64,000 bases of DNA from Echiichthys vipera (GCA_963691815.1 OY829646.1:22952694-23016693), one strand, 5' to 3'. Numbered from the stretch's first letter, positions 22,293 to 33,985 are shown. The notes: generated by a model from the sequence alone, not told the origin. Numbers and translations: made by a program.

Positions 22293-22892
22293 TAAAGGTT
22301 GAAAATGGAGAATGATCAAAACACTGCTAGTGGCTCAAGATCGTAGTTGCAACAACAAAATATACTGTAATTAAAAGCAGTCGGGTTGCGAGGTTGGTCA
22401 GACACGGCCCAGTAGCCTACAGGAGACCAGAGTCTGTTTGAGCCTGTTTGAACACGTCCTCTCTGACAAATCACACCATAAACACAAGTATTGCAGAGGA
22501 GTTTGACTGACAGTTACCATTAGCCGTTACAGCTACGTAAACATGAAAGTTAGCTTACCGATCAAGGAGAAACGTAGCCATTTGGTGTGCGTTTTAATGC
22601 CGTTGAATATCTTTATCTCAGTCCATCGAGTGAATGCTTGGCCTACACTGACTCTGGTTTTTGCCCGTCTCCGGTCACTCAGCTGCTTGAACAAATAACA
22701 CAGCTGCAGGATTGGCAAACTCCATTTCACCAGTTCCAGCCTACAGTAGCTGCACCCAACAACAGACAACCCTGGCAACCTGCAATGCCAGCCGCTATCG
22801 TCTGGTACAATGTAAACAGAACGTGACAGAGAGTCATTGCCAAACCCATCAAAAAAAAATTTCATTCTGTCTCCCTCAAAACGCCCCATGGG

Positions 22893-22940
<48 letters not shown>

Positions 22941-22979
22941 AATATAGATTTGATGAAGATTCTACATATTCAACCTTTA
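22293..22979. mobile_element. TIR-bearing non-autonomous element, copy A
   Basis: The left end is 'taaaggttgaaaatggagaa'. The right end read in reverse is 'taaaggttgaatatgtagaa'. The ~20-base terminal inverted repeats differ at two positions. The interior matches copy B at 55,756-56,305 over several hundred bases (for example 'aaacatgaaagttagctt', 'tcaaggagaaacgtagccat', 'actctggtttttgcccgtct'). An (ATT)n expansion sits near the right end. The minus strand encodes a short peptide shared with copy B (RRAKTRVS.GQAFT.WTEIK). Confidence 0.82.
22893..22939 (+). repeat. (ATT)n microsatellite
   Basis: About 16 ATT units inside the TIR element. Copy B of the element lacks it. Confidence 0.97.
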
Positions 22980-23269
22980 CCTATCATCAAGGTTGTGTGA
23001 ATGTATTAATTCATTTTTTTCAACTATTTATCTTTGCTATAATACGTTGCATTCATGTATTTCAGCCATATTTTTTTTTTTTAAATCGTTGGAAAGACAA
23101 CAATTTGGCAGACCCCCTGCAGTAACTCTGAGGGCCCCCTGTTGAAGATCTCTGCCGTATAATATAAACATCTGTCTGAAGATTATAGACCATTCTGAAA
23201 CCTAAACTTGTTGCTGCTGACTATGTTTGACCTGCAGAAGGCAGCAAATCACCTTCACAGTCTGTGGCT

Positions 23270-23572
23270 GCACTGCACCGTCCTGTCCTGAACAGCGGGG
23301 GGCGGTAGAGCTTCATCTCTCTTGTGTCATTTCCGCACATGAAGAAGAAGAATCACACTTTCAAATGTTGTTGTCTCATATCTGGAAGAACTGAACCTGT
23401 CTCCTTCAGAGGTGTCTAGGTCTGGAGCTCTCTAACTATGACAAAGTCAGTTAACGGGTGGACTTTCGAGCTGGTTAACGTATGATTAGAGTTTGTATGA
23501 GGCGCCAGCGCGTCACACGGAGACGCTGTGGCTAACTGTAGCTAACTTTTAGCTCACTTTTAGCTCACAGTA
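23270..23572 (+). promoter_or_regulatory. polr2m: Putative polr2m promoter and 5' UTR
   Basis: This stretch is richer in GC and CpG than its surroundings (for example 'acagcggggggcggtagagc', which contains a GC-box-like ggggcgg-type run, and 'aggcgccagcgcgtcacacg'). No TATA box stands out, which fits a housekeeping gene. Two short upstream ORFs lie at 23,438-23,535. The transcription start is not determined by sequence alone. Confidence 0.45.
23438..23535 (+). promoter_or_regulatory. Two overlapping upstream ORFs before polr2m
   Basis: uORF 1 (23,438-23,485) encodes 15 residues. Its TGA overlaps the ATG of uORF 2 (23,482-23,535), which encodes 17 residues, is Arg-rich at its end (RRQRVTRRRCG) and contains a second in-frame ATG. 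Both end before the polr2m ATG at 23,573. They matter only if the 5' UTR starts upstream of 23,438. Confidence 0.4.
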
Positions 23573-23682
23573 ATGTCATCATCGTGGACAGGGCAGCAGG
23601 GACAGGTAGGAGACCTGAGACACCGGAGCAAAGAGGAGCTCCAAGAACTGCTCCTGCGCCAGGACAAGATACTCAATAACAA
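23573..23682 (+). CDS. polr2m: polr2m exon 1, residues 1-37 (part)
   Basis: It starts MSSSWTGQQGQVGDL and continues to the RSKEELQELLLRQDKILNN block typical of the family N-terminus. The donor is aa/gtaggt, phase 2. The start is preceded by taATG with a stop in frame nearby. Confidence 0.88.
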
Positions 23683-23888
23683 GTAGGTTCACACACGATG
23701 AGCCCAGTCTGTTCCTCCCGCGTGTATTGCACCTGAGGGCTAAAACTGGGCTAAGTTCACCCGTGACTTCCTGGCGTAGCTTGATATTGTTAACAGTATG
23801 ACAGAATATACATGGTGACTTTAAACACACAATTAAGTTGAAGTAGTTGTAATGAGAGCTGCTTTAGTGTGGCTGAGCCAAGCCACGC

Positions 23889-23940
<52 letters not shown>

Positions 23941-26900
23941 GCTCGTCAGTAGAGAACAGGATATTGTGTTCATAACAGATATCTGTTTTCAATAATATGA
24001 AATAAAACAGTGTTTTAATAAGCAGATACATCGATGCTTTATTTGTCACTGCACACACGTACAACGACACTTGGAGCAAACCAGAGATGCATTATTAAAA
24101 CAGAGAGAAAAGCACACACACAAATATCGACAGTAAATATAAATATATATACAACAAGTGCATAAAATAGAGCATGTGTCAGGGGAATACTGCACTGAAA
24201 GGTTAATTGCACCATCACTGTAGGAAAGTGCAATTATAAACTGAGAGCATGATGTGTGGTATTACTGCAGTCAAGAATGCAACAGTATAAAAACAACAAC
24301 TGTATATATGTTCTATGTATGTCAAAGAATAATAATAAATAGTATTCATTAAATACAATTTTGTGGTAATTGTTCTTATTGCACAGAATAGTTTGCATTG
24401 CAATAGATATATGATATGCTAGACACTTGAAAATGGGCAGGTGGTTCACCTTCAGCATGACAACGACCCAAAACACACTGCCATAAAAACAACACAGTGG
24501 CTAAAGGACAGGAAGGTGAATGTCCTAGACTGGTCTAGTCAGAGCCCGGACCTGAATCCTACAGAACATCTGTGGATGGACTTGAAGAGTGCAGTCCATC
24601 GCCGCTCACCACAGAATTTGACTGAACTCGAAAAGTTCTGCATGGAGGAATGTGGAAATATTCCCCAATCTAGGTGCACAAAGCTGGTAGAGACATATCC
24701 AAACAGACTGATGGCTGTAATTAGAGCAAAATGTGCCTCCACAAAGTATTACATCTGGGGACTCATCACTTTCCCAACCCTGCTATTCTAGTTTTTAATT
24801 TTTTATTCATTTTCAGAAATATTGAAAAACAAAAAAAAATCACTTGAATGTTGTAAGGCAAAATGTGTAAATCATACTTGAAAAATAGTATTATTTTATT
24901 TTTAATTTTTTTATGTATTATAATTTCTGTAAAACAAAAAAAGTGACATTTCAAAAAGGAATGATGACTTTCTATAGGCACTCTATCTATCTATCTATCT
25001 ATTTACTAAAACATTTAATGTTGTTTTTTTAGTCTCCCATTAAATGATTGTTTTGATTTTTGTCCGTAGGAGGTTTTTACAGAGTCTTCCCGACAAAGGG
25101 AAAAAGATAAAAGAGTTTGCAGAGAAAGTACGATGTGCCATTGAACACCATGATGAAGAGGAGAGGAGACAGAGCTTGGTGTCTGCTGCCAGGACAGAGT
25201 TACAGTCCAAGTACCAGCAGGCTTTCACTTCACAACAAAATGCTATCCAGGACATACAAGCATCCTCAATTCTAAACATGCAAAGTGAAGCTGCTGCAGG
25301 CGATGCAGAGAGGAAGATCTCACCTGTCTCAGCTCATGTGCAGGAAAACAGCACGGTCGAGGAGCGACAGGACCAGCCTATGTCCAGAGTTGCTGCCGGT
25401 GAAACCATGGAGACGGATGCTGCTCAGGCCTCTCTGAACTCCGATCAGACAAAAGAGGGTGACCTTGTGGACGCCTTACTAAAGCTCAGACTGTCTAAAA
25501 CAAGTACTGGTTTCAGTAGCAAGTCCAAAGATCCATTTAACAGAACAGAAAAAGAGCCTCTCTATGTAAACACCCTGGAAAAAATAGAGAAGACATCAAC
25601 TCTCAGGAAGGAAAGATTCAAACCAAATCAGTGAGTAGACTTTGTTTCATGATGTGATCCTTGTCTTTGTAAACATTTATATAATACATACAGTAAATAA
25701 TTACGTAGATTTAATCAGTAGCACTGTGTATCATTTAGCTTTCTTTCATAGTTCTTATCGTAAACCAACACAAACATCTTCTGTGTTTCCAGGCTGCGCC
25801 ACACAGGTGAAATCTCTCCATCAAGATCCTCGTCGCCCAGCCAGTCGTCTGAAGGCCCATCACTGCTCTCTGCGCAGGCCAGGAGGGAACGGGACAGAAA
25901 GCACCTGGATGACATCACTTCAGCCAGGCACCCTCTTCTGTATTACAGTCCGGCCCAGCTTCTGTCACTGGACGAGTCAGCCGTCCTCCTGAAGGAACAA
26001 ACCAAGAAGCAGCAGGTTAGTGCAGCCAAGTCCATTATGCTCTTATCCTGTATATATCCAGTGTCTACATTATACTGTAGGCAGACTGACATAAATGTCC
26101 ACTTTCCAAAAACTAAATTTCTCTTTTAATGTGAATAACACTAATCACTATTCTGGGTGGTAACCTGTTGAGGTAACGGTGTTTGGATGCCACAGTGAAG
26201 TACATTTGCTACAAGTTCAGACCAAAAACAGCCTTGTGTGTAAAAAAAATGTGTAGAATTCAGATTCAAGAAATCCAGTTTGAGTAAGGACCTGTGTCTA
26301 TATAGTGTTGCTCTCTGGCAGAAAAGCACTGGCAGGGAGCTGGGGAGAGCTTCATTCCAATGCTTAATCAAAAAGCCATCCCAGCACTTTTTTGGCTGCA
26401 CAAAATAGTTGGAGCAGTCTGAGAAAAAAAAAGATGCTGGCACTCATAAAAAAACAAAAACTGATGCATTATTTTAAGGAAATTATCAGACAGCAAAACA
26501 CTGAACAATGTTTTATATTATGAGAAAGGATGTTGCTGCTCTGTTACTCACTGTGGTTATATCAGCATCCCAGAAATGTGCTCTTCTAAATATTTGATTG
26601 GGCACCACAGAGCCTTGCCAGATGATGTTGCATTGAGGTCTGACAAAATTTGAGCCGGTTCAACTATTTTGCTGGAGCCCTCTTCATCGGCACTTCTGGA
26701 CTGGCCTCTTTCACGAACGAGAGCTGTCTTTTTTTTCTCCACACAGTGTGTTCTGAACACGGCTTTCATTTTCAGTACACAAAATATCTTTAAAAATATA
26801 TAGGATAAGGTGAAATGTTTCTGTGAAAAACAACCCAAAGATAAATATTTGACCAATAATATGTATCATTTTTACATAAAGCTTTTCAAATCATCATAAC

Positions 26901-27520
26901 TGCAATCCTAATGTGTAATAGACGATGTTAATGACAATAACAACTCTTAGTTTCTATTGAAATGTTATTTCAACAAATTCATTTAGTTGTCATTAGTCAA
27001 GTTGGTGTGGCTGTCACTCCTTGAAGCAAAATCCCAAACAAATGTAGTTTGTACTAAGCGGACTTTTCTCATCTAATCAATTTAATTAATGATGTATAAA
27101 AGCATGAATTGTATTGAAGTCCACATCAGCTCCCTCCATCAGCTCTAGAGGGCAGCGTTCAGGCGATTTAGGCACTGTGTGTCACTTCACATCCAAAGTA
27201 ATGACTTCAGAGCCAGACGTCAAACAGTGTGCTGTTGTCAACTTGCCTGTTTAGCTTATTATCAGTCCTACTTTTGTTTGGGGTTTAATAGCTATGGCTG
27301 TGCAGCTTTATAAAAATGTGCTTGTTTTCTGTTTACCAGCCTATTTATGTCAACTTTTCTCTGTGTTTAATGTTAGGAGTTGCAGGCCAAGCTGGCAGCC
27401 CAGAAACTGTCTGAGGGATTGAAGATCTCTATGGGGAGCTACACTCCTGACAGTGGCCCCATGGCTGCCTACAGAGAGGTTCACGATGAAGGAGCACTGC
27501 TCTCCTCAGAGGAGGACTGA
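23573..27520 (+). CDS. polr2m: RNA polymerase II subunit M (Gdown1/GRINL1A), 4 coding exons
   Basis: Exons: 23573-23682, 25070-25630, 25793-26015, 27377-27520. All junctions are GT-AG and the joined frame gives 345 residues, against about 368 in human. Diagnostic blocks are the N-terminal L.ELL.RQ..L..N, then LPDKGKKI at residues 43-50, RKHLDDITSAR at about 259-269, and LQAKLAAQKL near the C-terminus before an acidic tail ending SSEED. In mammals Gdown1 binds RNA polymerase II to form Pol II(G), competes with TFIIF, and makes transcription depend on Mediator (family knowledge). The middle, residues about 80-220, is low-complexity and poorly conserved, as in the family. The gene starts 4.5 kb after the myzap stop on the same strand, the GCOM1 arrangement of mammals. 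Confidence 0.94.
23888..23941 (+). repeat. (GTT)n microsatellite
   Basis: About 18 GTT units in polr2m intron 1. The minus-strand poly-Q frame over it is an artefact. Confidence 0.97.
24441..24791 (+). pseudogene. C-terminal fragment of a Tc1/mariner transposase
   Basis: The frame reads VHLQHDNDPKHT, then W....VNVLDWSSQSPDLNP, then TEHLWMDLK. These are the second catalytic Asp and the catalytic Glu of the Tc1 family, with 34 residues between them (D34E). The N-terminal DNA-binding domain and first catalytic Asp are absent. The remaining 116 codons have no internal stop. The fragment lies in polr2m intron 1 in gene orientation and cannot make an active transposase. Confidence 0.9.
25070..25630 (+). 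CDS. polr2m: polr2m exon 2, residues 37 (part)-224 (part)
   Basis: The acceptor is gtccgtag/g. The exon carries the LPDKGKKIKEFAEKVR motif at its start and then a long variable, Ser/Gln-rich middle. It closes with EPLYVNTLEKIEKTSTLRKE, which aligns with the mammalian KPHYMEVLEMR...LRKFK block. The donor is ca/gtgagt. Confidence 0.93.
25793..26015 (+). CDS. polr2m: polr2m exon 3, residues 224 (part)-298
   Basis: The acceptor is gtttccag/g. It encodes the Ser/Pro-rich linker, then RKHLDDITSARHPLLYY and AQLLSLDESAVLLKEQ, the best conserved C-terminal block of Gdown1. Confidence 0.94.
26557..26856 (-). other. Antisense open segment in polr2m intron 3
   Basis: A minus-strand frame of 99 codons includes the coding-looking stretch EKKKTALVRERGQSRSADEE followed by GSSKIVEPAQILSDL. 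I do not recognise the family. It could be a retrocopy or transposon gene fragment, or a chance frame. Only the right two-thirds looks compositionally like protein. Confidence 0.3.
27377..27520 (+). CDS. polr2m: polr2m exon 4 (terminal), residues 299-345
   Basis: It encodes ELQAKLAAQKLSEGLKISMG, then Y.P.SG....YREV.DEG, and ends in an acidic tail with stop TGA at 27,518-27,520. It is preceded by a 1.4-kb intron containing an antisense open segment. Confidence 0.94.
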   Translation, partial: ELQAKLAAQKLSEGLKISMGSYTPDSGPMAAYREVHDEGALLSSEED

Positions 27521-27992
27521 TCCTGGAAGGCCGGAGCTGGGGAAACCAGTGTGACCTTGGTCCTGAGGGAAACAGGCTTTGGACCTCGCAATCAGGACCC
27601 ATCAAACAGGATTTTCACTCCAAGGACAAGAATTCTTAAGAGAGGAAAAGAGTCTTTGCACGGCATGAAGGCATAGTTGGTATCCCAGACTCAGCTCAGG
27701 AAATTGAATGGAGCGTTGAAAAACTAGCATTCATTTGGTTCATACTGGGTTCAGTTGCTTCAGTGTCCTGCGGGAATAATAATAATACCTGCTGTTGTGT
27801 AGGAGTCTTAAATGCTAAATTTGGGCCTGCGAATATTTTCCATTTGAGTGTGTTGATAATTGTATGCACTTAAAGCTCATCAGCAGGTGGAGACGACTGC
27901 TTTGGGTTTATAACTTTGTCTAGAAAAATAGACATGAGCCCGCAGATAGTTTTGTCAGATTGAATTATTACATGAACGTGTAAAAATAATTC

Positions 27993-27998
27993 AATAAA
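27993..27998 (+). terminator. polr2m: Probable polr2m polyadenylation signal
   Basis: AATAAA lies 473 bases after the stop codon and is followed by a GT-rich stretch ('gttgtgtttgtgt' at about 28,019). A later AATAAA near 28,434 is an alternative. Confidence 0.6.
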
Positions 27999-27999
27999 T

Positions 28000-29970
28000 G
28001 CATCTGATTTCCAAAATAGTTGTGTTTGTGTAAATTCAGGTAACCTATCAGCTCAGTGTGGATGAAAACGGATTAAGAAGAGATGTTATTTAATTTCTAT
28101 TCATTAGAATAAAACTGCTCACAGATGAGAGCATCAGAAACATTTTTCCCTCTCTGAGTGTTTAATGTCCCTGACAATCTGGTTTCTTTAGTACAAAGAA
28201 TGGCATATAGAAGTAAAATGGCTGCCTTTGTGGTCACTGTCACATGTAAGACTTTCTGTAAAAGTCACAGGTTTGTGTATTTTACAATCTCACAAATTGA
28301 ATTATGTTGGCTGGAACCAGCCTGCTGTTATTCTTAGTGGTGGCATGAAGATGCATCATCAAGAAAAAAAGTTTTCTCTGCCACAGGACTGAGAGAGTAG
28401 GGCTTAAGTGAACTTGTATGTACAAGAACTGCTCAATAAACATCTCTGAACTGCACTTCTTTATTCATAAGTCTTTATGTTGAATTATCAATTTGCCATT
28501 ATCTATATGTTAGTTCTGATAACATTTTTGAGAAACTGGTAATGTGCATTTAATATTAGAGTATCAGACAGTGTTGTATTTAATAGGCTTAACAACATTG
28601 TGTACATGATTGCCCACTCTAATTTTAAATAGATGTAAACTATTTTATTATTAGACTTCCAGCTCATTTAGTTCATTTATGTGCAACATAAATCTTCAAG
28701 GTGATATCAGTTTCTAATGAAGCTGTGGTCAGCTGCAGGCACTGATTTCCCCAAATCCTGTTAGATGTTATCAACACACACTTGAGAAGATTAATGCAGG
28801 GGTAGTGAAATATTGACTCTGGATGGCTGAGACATCTGGACTGCATTTGGATCGTGTTGTTGCTGGGAACGGCAGGCGATGATGGGACGGCAGCGGGCTA
28901 ACGCAACATGGCAAATACCATTTCTCAACTTTGCTAATATGTGGTAGACAAGAAGTGCCAGCTACATTCAGCTTTTTTTCAAACTGCCTTTCCCATCGTT
29001 TCTCTTCCAACGCCTGGAGAAAACTGCAGACCATCTTAATTTAAACCACTTGATTTAATGAGGAAGAAATAAGCCCTTGAGGCACATTTTGGGAGAAATG
29101 AGGGTTGGTTCATGTAGGTCAAAGTCTGGTGGTAGATGCCACTTGATAACCTCTGGTAATTTTTGCTGAGGCATTGATGAGAGATGTTTTAGGGGGAGAA
29201 AACCCCCATCTGATTGCTGTGTATTTAGACACTGTATCTGATGGGCTCCAGAGTGGACCTGTGGTGACGTCCAATAACAAATACATGAGCACGCTCTGCA
29301 GAAGATCCTCATTGTGCTGGGATTAATTACAGCCTACCTTACTTACATAAATTCAGAGACTGTTACCAATTATGGGGCACATTTTTGCCGTAGCTTTTCT
29401 CTGTGGTATCTGGCGTCAAACCTAACTCTGAACGTATGTTGATGTTGTTGAGGTGGAACCAAGCACACACTTTCTAGTCAAAGCTTTTCTTTTTGTTTTA
29501 CGTTGTCCATTGATGATGAGGTTGTTTATACTTCAACTTGAATCCCAGACCCCTTGTCTTAGATTAATAAGCTCCTCGTGAAGTAGTCTGCAAGTGATTT
29601 GCTCCAACTCTTGAGTCCGAAATCACACGTCTCGCGGGACTAGAAATAATTTGCTGTTTGGGAGGAGAAACTGGAATGTGATTTCAAAACTGCCTCTTCA
29701 AAGACCAGTCAGCTCAGCCTTAAATTAGATATACAGTATGATGTATAGACTGGCGTTAAACACGAGTTAGGCCCTCAGCAGAATGATTGGATTATATCTG
29801 CCAGGTTACGAAGTCTGAGGTCATGCTTTTTCCATTCTCTGATGTTTTGGTCATATTTTTTCAGGGCACATGAGGAGATGAAATAATGCAGCACACAGCA
29901 GCTTTCTGCAGATAAGGTTACAGCCTATCTCCTCATCCCAATTAGAACCAGCTCTCCCTCTTCTTACTGC
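28000..29970. other. Intergenic DNA downstream of polr2m
   Basis: No recognised gene. Minus-strand frames at 28,771-29,034 and 29,055-29,312 show no known motif. Bases 29,350-29,950 lack obvious repeats and have balanced composition, so they could be conserved non-coding DNA, but nothing proves it. Confidence 0.45.
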
Positions 29971-29974
29971 AATG

Positions 29975-31245
29975 GAGCAAGTGGTGGAAGACGTTCTCAC
30001 ATCCTTTAAGGAAGTAAAAGTACCAATACAACAATGTAAAAGTTAAGTTAAATTATTGCGTTCAAAATCCTACTTACGGAAAAATACAAAAGTATTATCA
30101 TCTAAATGTACTTAATATATCAATTATATAAATACTAATCCTGTAGTATAATATCCCCTGTGACAGTATAACTACAGTATATCTGCCTTTATACAATTGT
30201 TGCAGTAATGCGTGGGCAGCATTTTACTGTTGGAGCTAGTTTGAACTACTTTATTTTTAAATAGTTTTGTCCAGTGGTTCTGGGCAGGGTTCAAGCCCAC
30301 TAGAGCAGTGATAATCAACTTATTGTGCCGGGTGGCACACCGACCATTTTCATATTCATATTGGAAATAAATGGATTCACACTGGGAATTTTATTTGTAT
30401 TTTAATTGTAAATAAGGTGCCAGAGACCAAAAGCTTATGATATTCATTCTGTCCCTGGTAGAGACAATTTATGTTTGTGGTTAATAAATCATTCCTACAT
30501 TTGAGTGATTGTATGATGGAAGAGGTGTTTAATGTTGCGTAAACTCTTTAAATTGTAACAAAAGCATTGACAACTAAAATGCAGTTGAATCTTTATCTGT
30601 TTAATGGGCTTAGTGTCAAGTTACTTTGATTAAGATAACAGTTCATTTTAAAATAAGTAATATCAAAGACAGATAAGCTACAGACCTTTTAGTGTTTATT
30701 CATTTTATTTGACAAATTATATTGTTATTGTTTGTTTATCAATTGGCTCCTGGCCCCCTGTTATCTTGTCAAAGCGGTTTTTGGGCAAACACAAGAGTAT
30801 CCATGGTCTAAAGAGTCCCAAGATACATTCAGGGGTCATTAGAGGATTAATGGGAGATTAGAGGGGAAAGGTATTGCAACAGACATTTCTTTTAATTTTT
30901 GTGACTTTTTTCTAGTCTTTTTGGGACATTTTGGATCATTTGACATGTTTGGGCCTCTATCAGTTATTTAAAAAATCACCTAAAAGGGATAATGTGTCCT
31001 TGCACAACTGCTAACAACTTAGATATGTGAAACATGATGATAAGACCCAGCATGACACCAGTTTTACATAAGGGGTCGCAAGCCTAAAAAATATTGGAAA
31101 CCATGGGTTTGTATTTGATAAGATTATCATGTTTTTTAAAGTGTAAAATGTTCATCTGAAAAGTAAGTATAGCTGTAGAAGTATGGAGTATCAAGTATCA
31201 TAAAATGTAAAGATTTATGTAAAGTGTGAGTACCTTATTTTTTAA
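29975..31245. mobile_element. AAGTA-type MITE interrupted by other insertions
   Basis: The left part ('agtggtggaagacgttctca', 'aaggaagtaaaagtaccaat', 'cgttcaaaatcctacttacg') and right part ('gtaaaatgttcatctgaaaa', 'gtagaagtatggagtatcaa', 'aaagtgtgagtacctta') match the two halves of the family seen at 7,150-7,545. About 850 bases of other DNA (roughly 30,260-31,110) lie between, including hAT-like end fragments ('cagtgataatcaact' and 'ggggtcgcaagcctaaaaaa'). Confidence 0.5.
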
Positions 31246-31249
31246 ACAT

Positions 31250-33470
31250 TTCATTCACTGATATTTTGAAGTGTGTTTTACTAATCTTAACATGTGGAAG
31301 ACAAACCTCGCAGCAGGTTGGAGAAGGACAATGTGGCTTGTTTGTGTTTTTTTTCTTAAGTGTGAAAGTTGAACAAATGTTTTATATGCAAATGCCACAA
31401 GCTGTGAATGAGAAACAAACTTTTGCATGTGTGACTTCAGTGCATTTGTGTTCGTGTGTGCCCTCTTGACGGGGGGAGGAGGAAAGTAAATACTTTCCCT
31501 GACAGGACTGTGCTGATGTCTCCACTTAGTTCACCGTGAAACGTGTGTGAGAGGAAGCTCGCACATAGTTCATCACGTCACAACTGACAGAGGAAGCATG
31601 ATACGTGGCTGCAACATTCATGAGAGTCCTGCAGCTGTCTCACCAGCAACGCCGATAGGAAAGTATTCCCTGAATGGTGGGTGAATCTGTCAAAGGAGGG
31701 GAAAAAAGACGGAAGTGCCCTGAAGTGAGGGCCCAATGTAAAACATAGTAAAGGGAATGATTTATTGCATTTTTACATTCTTAAGATTAACTTTTCTCAT
31801 TCATTTTGTTTTACATTCGCCAGATATGGCTAGTTAATTGCACATGAATGTGGCCAGAGCTTGAGTTTGTCTGTTAAATGCTGCACTCAGACACTGACAT
31901 TGCACTATATTAGAATCAGACCATGTTGTGTTCAATGTAGGTTGAACTGCAAAAGAGATTCAATACATGTTGGTGGGAATGTTTACCACAATTTGATCAT
32001 ATTTGCAGATGGTGGACCATTGCTACATATTTGCTATTCTTCATATTCAATACATATTTACATTTGATTTAATCTCACCAAAATGCTAAAATGTTTATCT
32101 TGCTCCACAAAGTTGTCAATGTGGAAAGTTTTCTATGGAAAATAGCTAAATTGTAAGTGGGCCTCCAGCAGCCCAGTAAATATTCACCCGCTCAGTCTCC
32201 TTGTTCACTACAACCTCCTACTGCACACAAATACCCGTTGTTATCTCCATACACTATTCCATCCATGATCGTTGCCAACTCGTACGACATAATGGTAATT
32301 ATTACCATTTACAACATTGTCGTAATGTGTGCAAAATTTCCCACTGAAGCGTTTGCATCACCACAAAATCAGTAAGCGTCTTTTGTTACATTCCACATCT
32401 GGATAAGGAAAAGCTGCACATATAATGTTTGTGACTCATATAAACTAAATCATTAGTATTAACTAAAAATGCGCCAAATGCGTTTTCTGTAGTGTCCTTT
32501 GTGGTTCCTACGCATACATAGATTAATGAGATTTTCACCCATCAGTGAAAGTCTGTGTGGTCACTGGCAGCTGTATCCAGTGTGTTTTTGTTTTTACACA
32601 TGGTAAACTGTTGAGTGTGAAAAACTCAGCAGCCCTGCTTTAATTCACACTTTCAAATGTTGTTTAGATTAAAGGCCCATTTCTCCATCCCTAAGCAGCC
32701 CATGTCTGACGTTCTTCTCAAAAGGGCCTCCTTCATCTCCATCCACTTTTAATTAATTGTATTTAATAGGTGTAATCAATGAGGAATCAAAGCAAGCCTA
32801 AAGTGGACTTTATTTGCGTTTCAGAAAGAGAACATGTGCTTTTAATAATCTGTAAAGTAAAATGCACATGCATGGTATTTTTATTATACATAATGCTGAT
32901 TTGATTATAACACAGTCTAGTCCTTATTTTTCCGCCAACAAGTTTTTTTCCTACCAGGTTTAATATCAGCACGGTAAACCAGCCCTTAGAGTTCCAGTTA
33001 GATAAGAATGTCACAAAACAAGTGTGATGTGTTTCCTTTTCCTTGGAACAATGTTTACAGTTCAAAAGCCATAAAACTGACCACAAATGGAAAAGGCCTG
33101 GTATAGCTGTAATGAGTTATCCTTGTGTAGTCATGTCTTGTAGCAGATGGACCTAATGTTTATTTGAACTGTGTGCGGGTAGTACTCATAGTTCAACACT
33201 GGATGGCAGTAGTGTATCGTTGTACTTTGTCTGGGTCTTTTAATCTCATGTCAAGTTTTCATGCTAATTCTAAAAAAGGTTTTACCGACATAAGACATGA
33301 GGCTGGCCCTTTGCTTTATGGAGGTTTTTGATTTGTCATTGTTCAAATCATCAATAGCCATTCAACTATCAGGAACTTGTGTTTAACAAAAGGTTGTAAC
33401 CATCTCTGAGTGAATCTGAAGGATCAACAGCTGTCAGCAGTTAAAAAGCTAAAATTACTGTTTGATTCCA
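31250..33470. other. Intergenic DNA with no identified gene
   Basis: No splice-bounded coding segment or known repeat was recognised. A short perfect palindrome, aatggtaattattaccatt, lies near 32,291-32,309. Confidence 0.45.
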
Positions 33471-33474
33471 GATA

Positions 33475-33985
33475 GTGAGTCTCTGTGTCGAAGGTGTGGT
33501 ATGTGTCCCAGCTGAGGCCACAGCCTCGCACCTGGCTGCTCGGCCACAGATAACAGCAGCTCTCAGCCCGGACACTAACATCTCTCACCGTGACAGGAGA
33601 TTGTACAAATATGATTTGGCTGCATCTGTGCTTGAAAAAGAACTCCCACATCTCTGCTTGGAAAGCTTTGCATAACAATCCTGAGGCACTAGAAAGAAAG
33701 GGCGGAGAGAGAGGGGGGGGGAGAGCGGGGAGGACAACTAGGGGTAAAATGGGTTGAGGCCCGTGATGCATGGTGTGGGCCAAGAAGCTGCCAGCATCCC
33801 AGCCGCTCCATGTCTGGCCTGGCACAGCATTAAGCAGGCCGTTTTGGGGCCTGTCAAAAGCTCATCACGGCAAGGAAGCCGTCTCTGTGGGGATGCTGCG
33901 GGGGTGCCAGGGCACGGCAGGGGGGAGAAACCAGAGACCCTGACCGGCAGCTTGGTCATAATGAGGAGGAAAATTCTTATTCTTG
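33475..33985. other. GC-richer, repeat-poor block (candidate regulatory DNA)
   Basis: This half-kilobase has clearly higher GC than its flanks. Apart from a GA/G-rich run at about 33,695-33,732 it shows no repeat. Open frames on both strands overlap each other and carry no family motif, so coding is unlikely. A regulatory role is inference only. Confidence 0.3.

Noticed and set aside
23864..24079. Minus-strand poly-glutamine ORF
   Set aside because: It is the complement of the (GTT)n microsatellite in polr2m intron 1 and has no conserved flanking protein.
28771..29312. Consecutive minus-strand ORFs of 87 and 85 codons downstream of polr2m, considered as ALDH1A2 terminal exons
   Set aside because: Neither shows aldehyde dehydrogenase motifs or the expected C-terminus.
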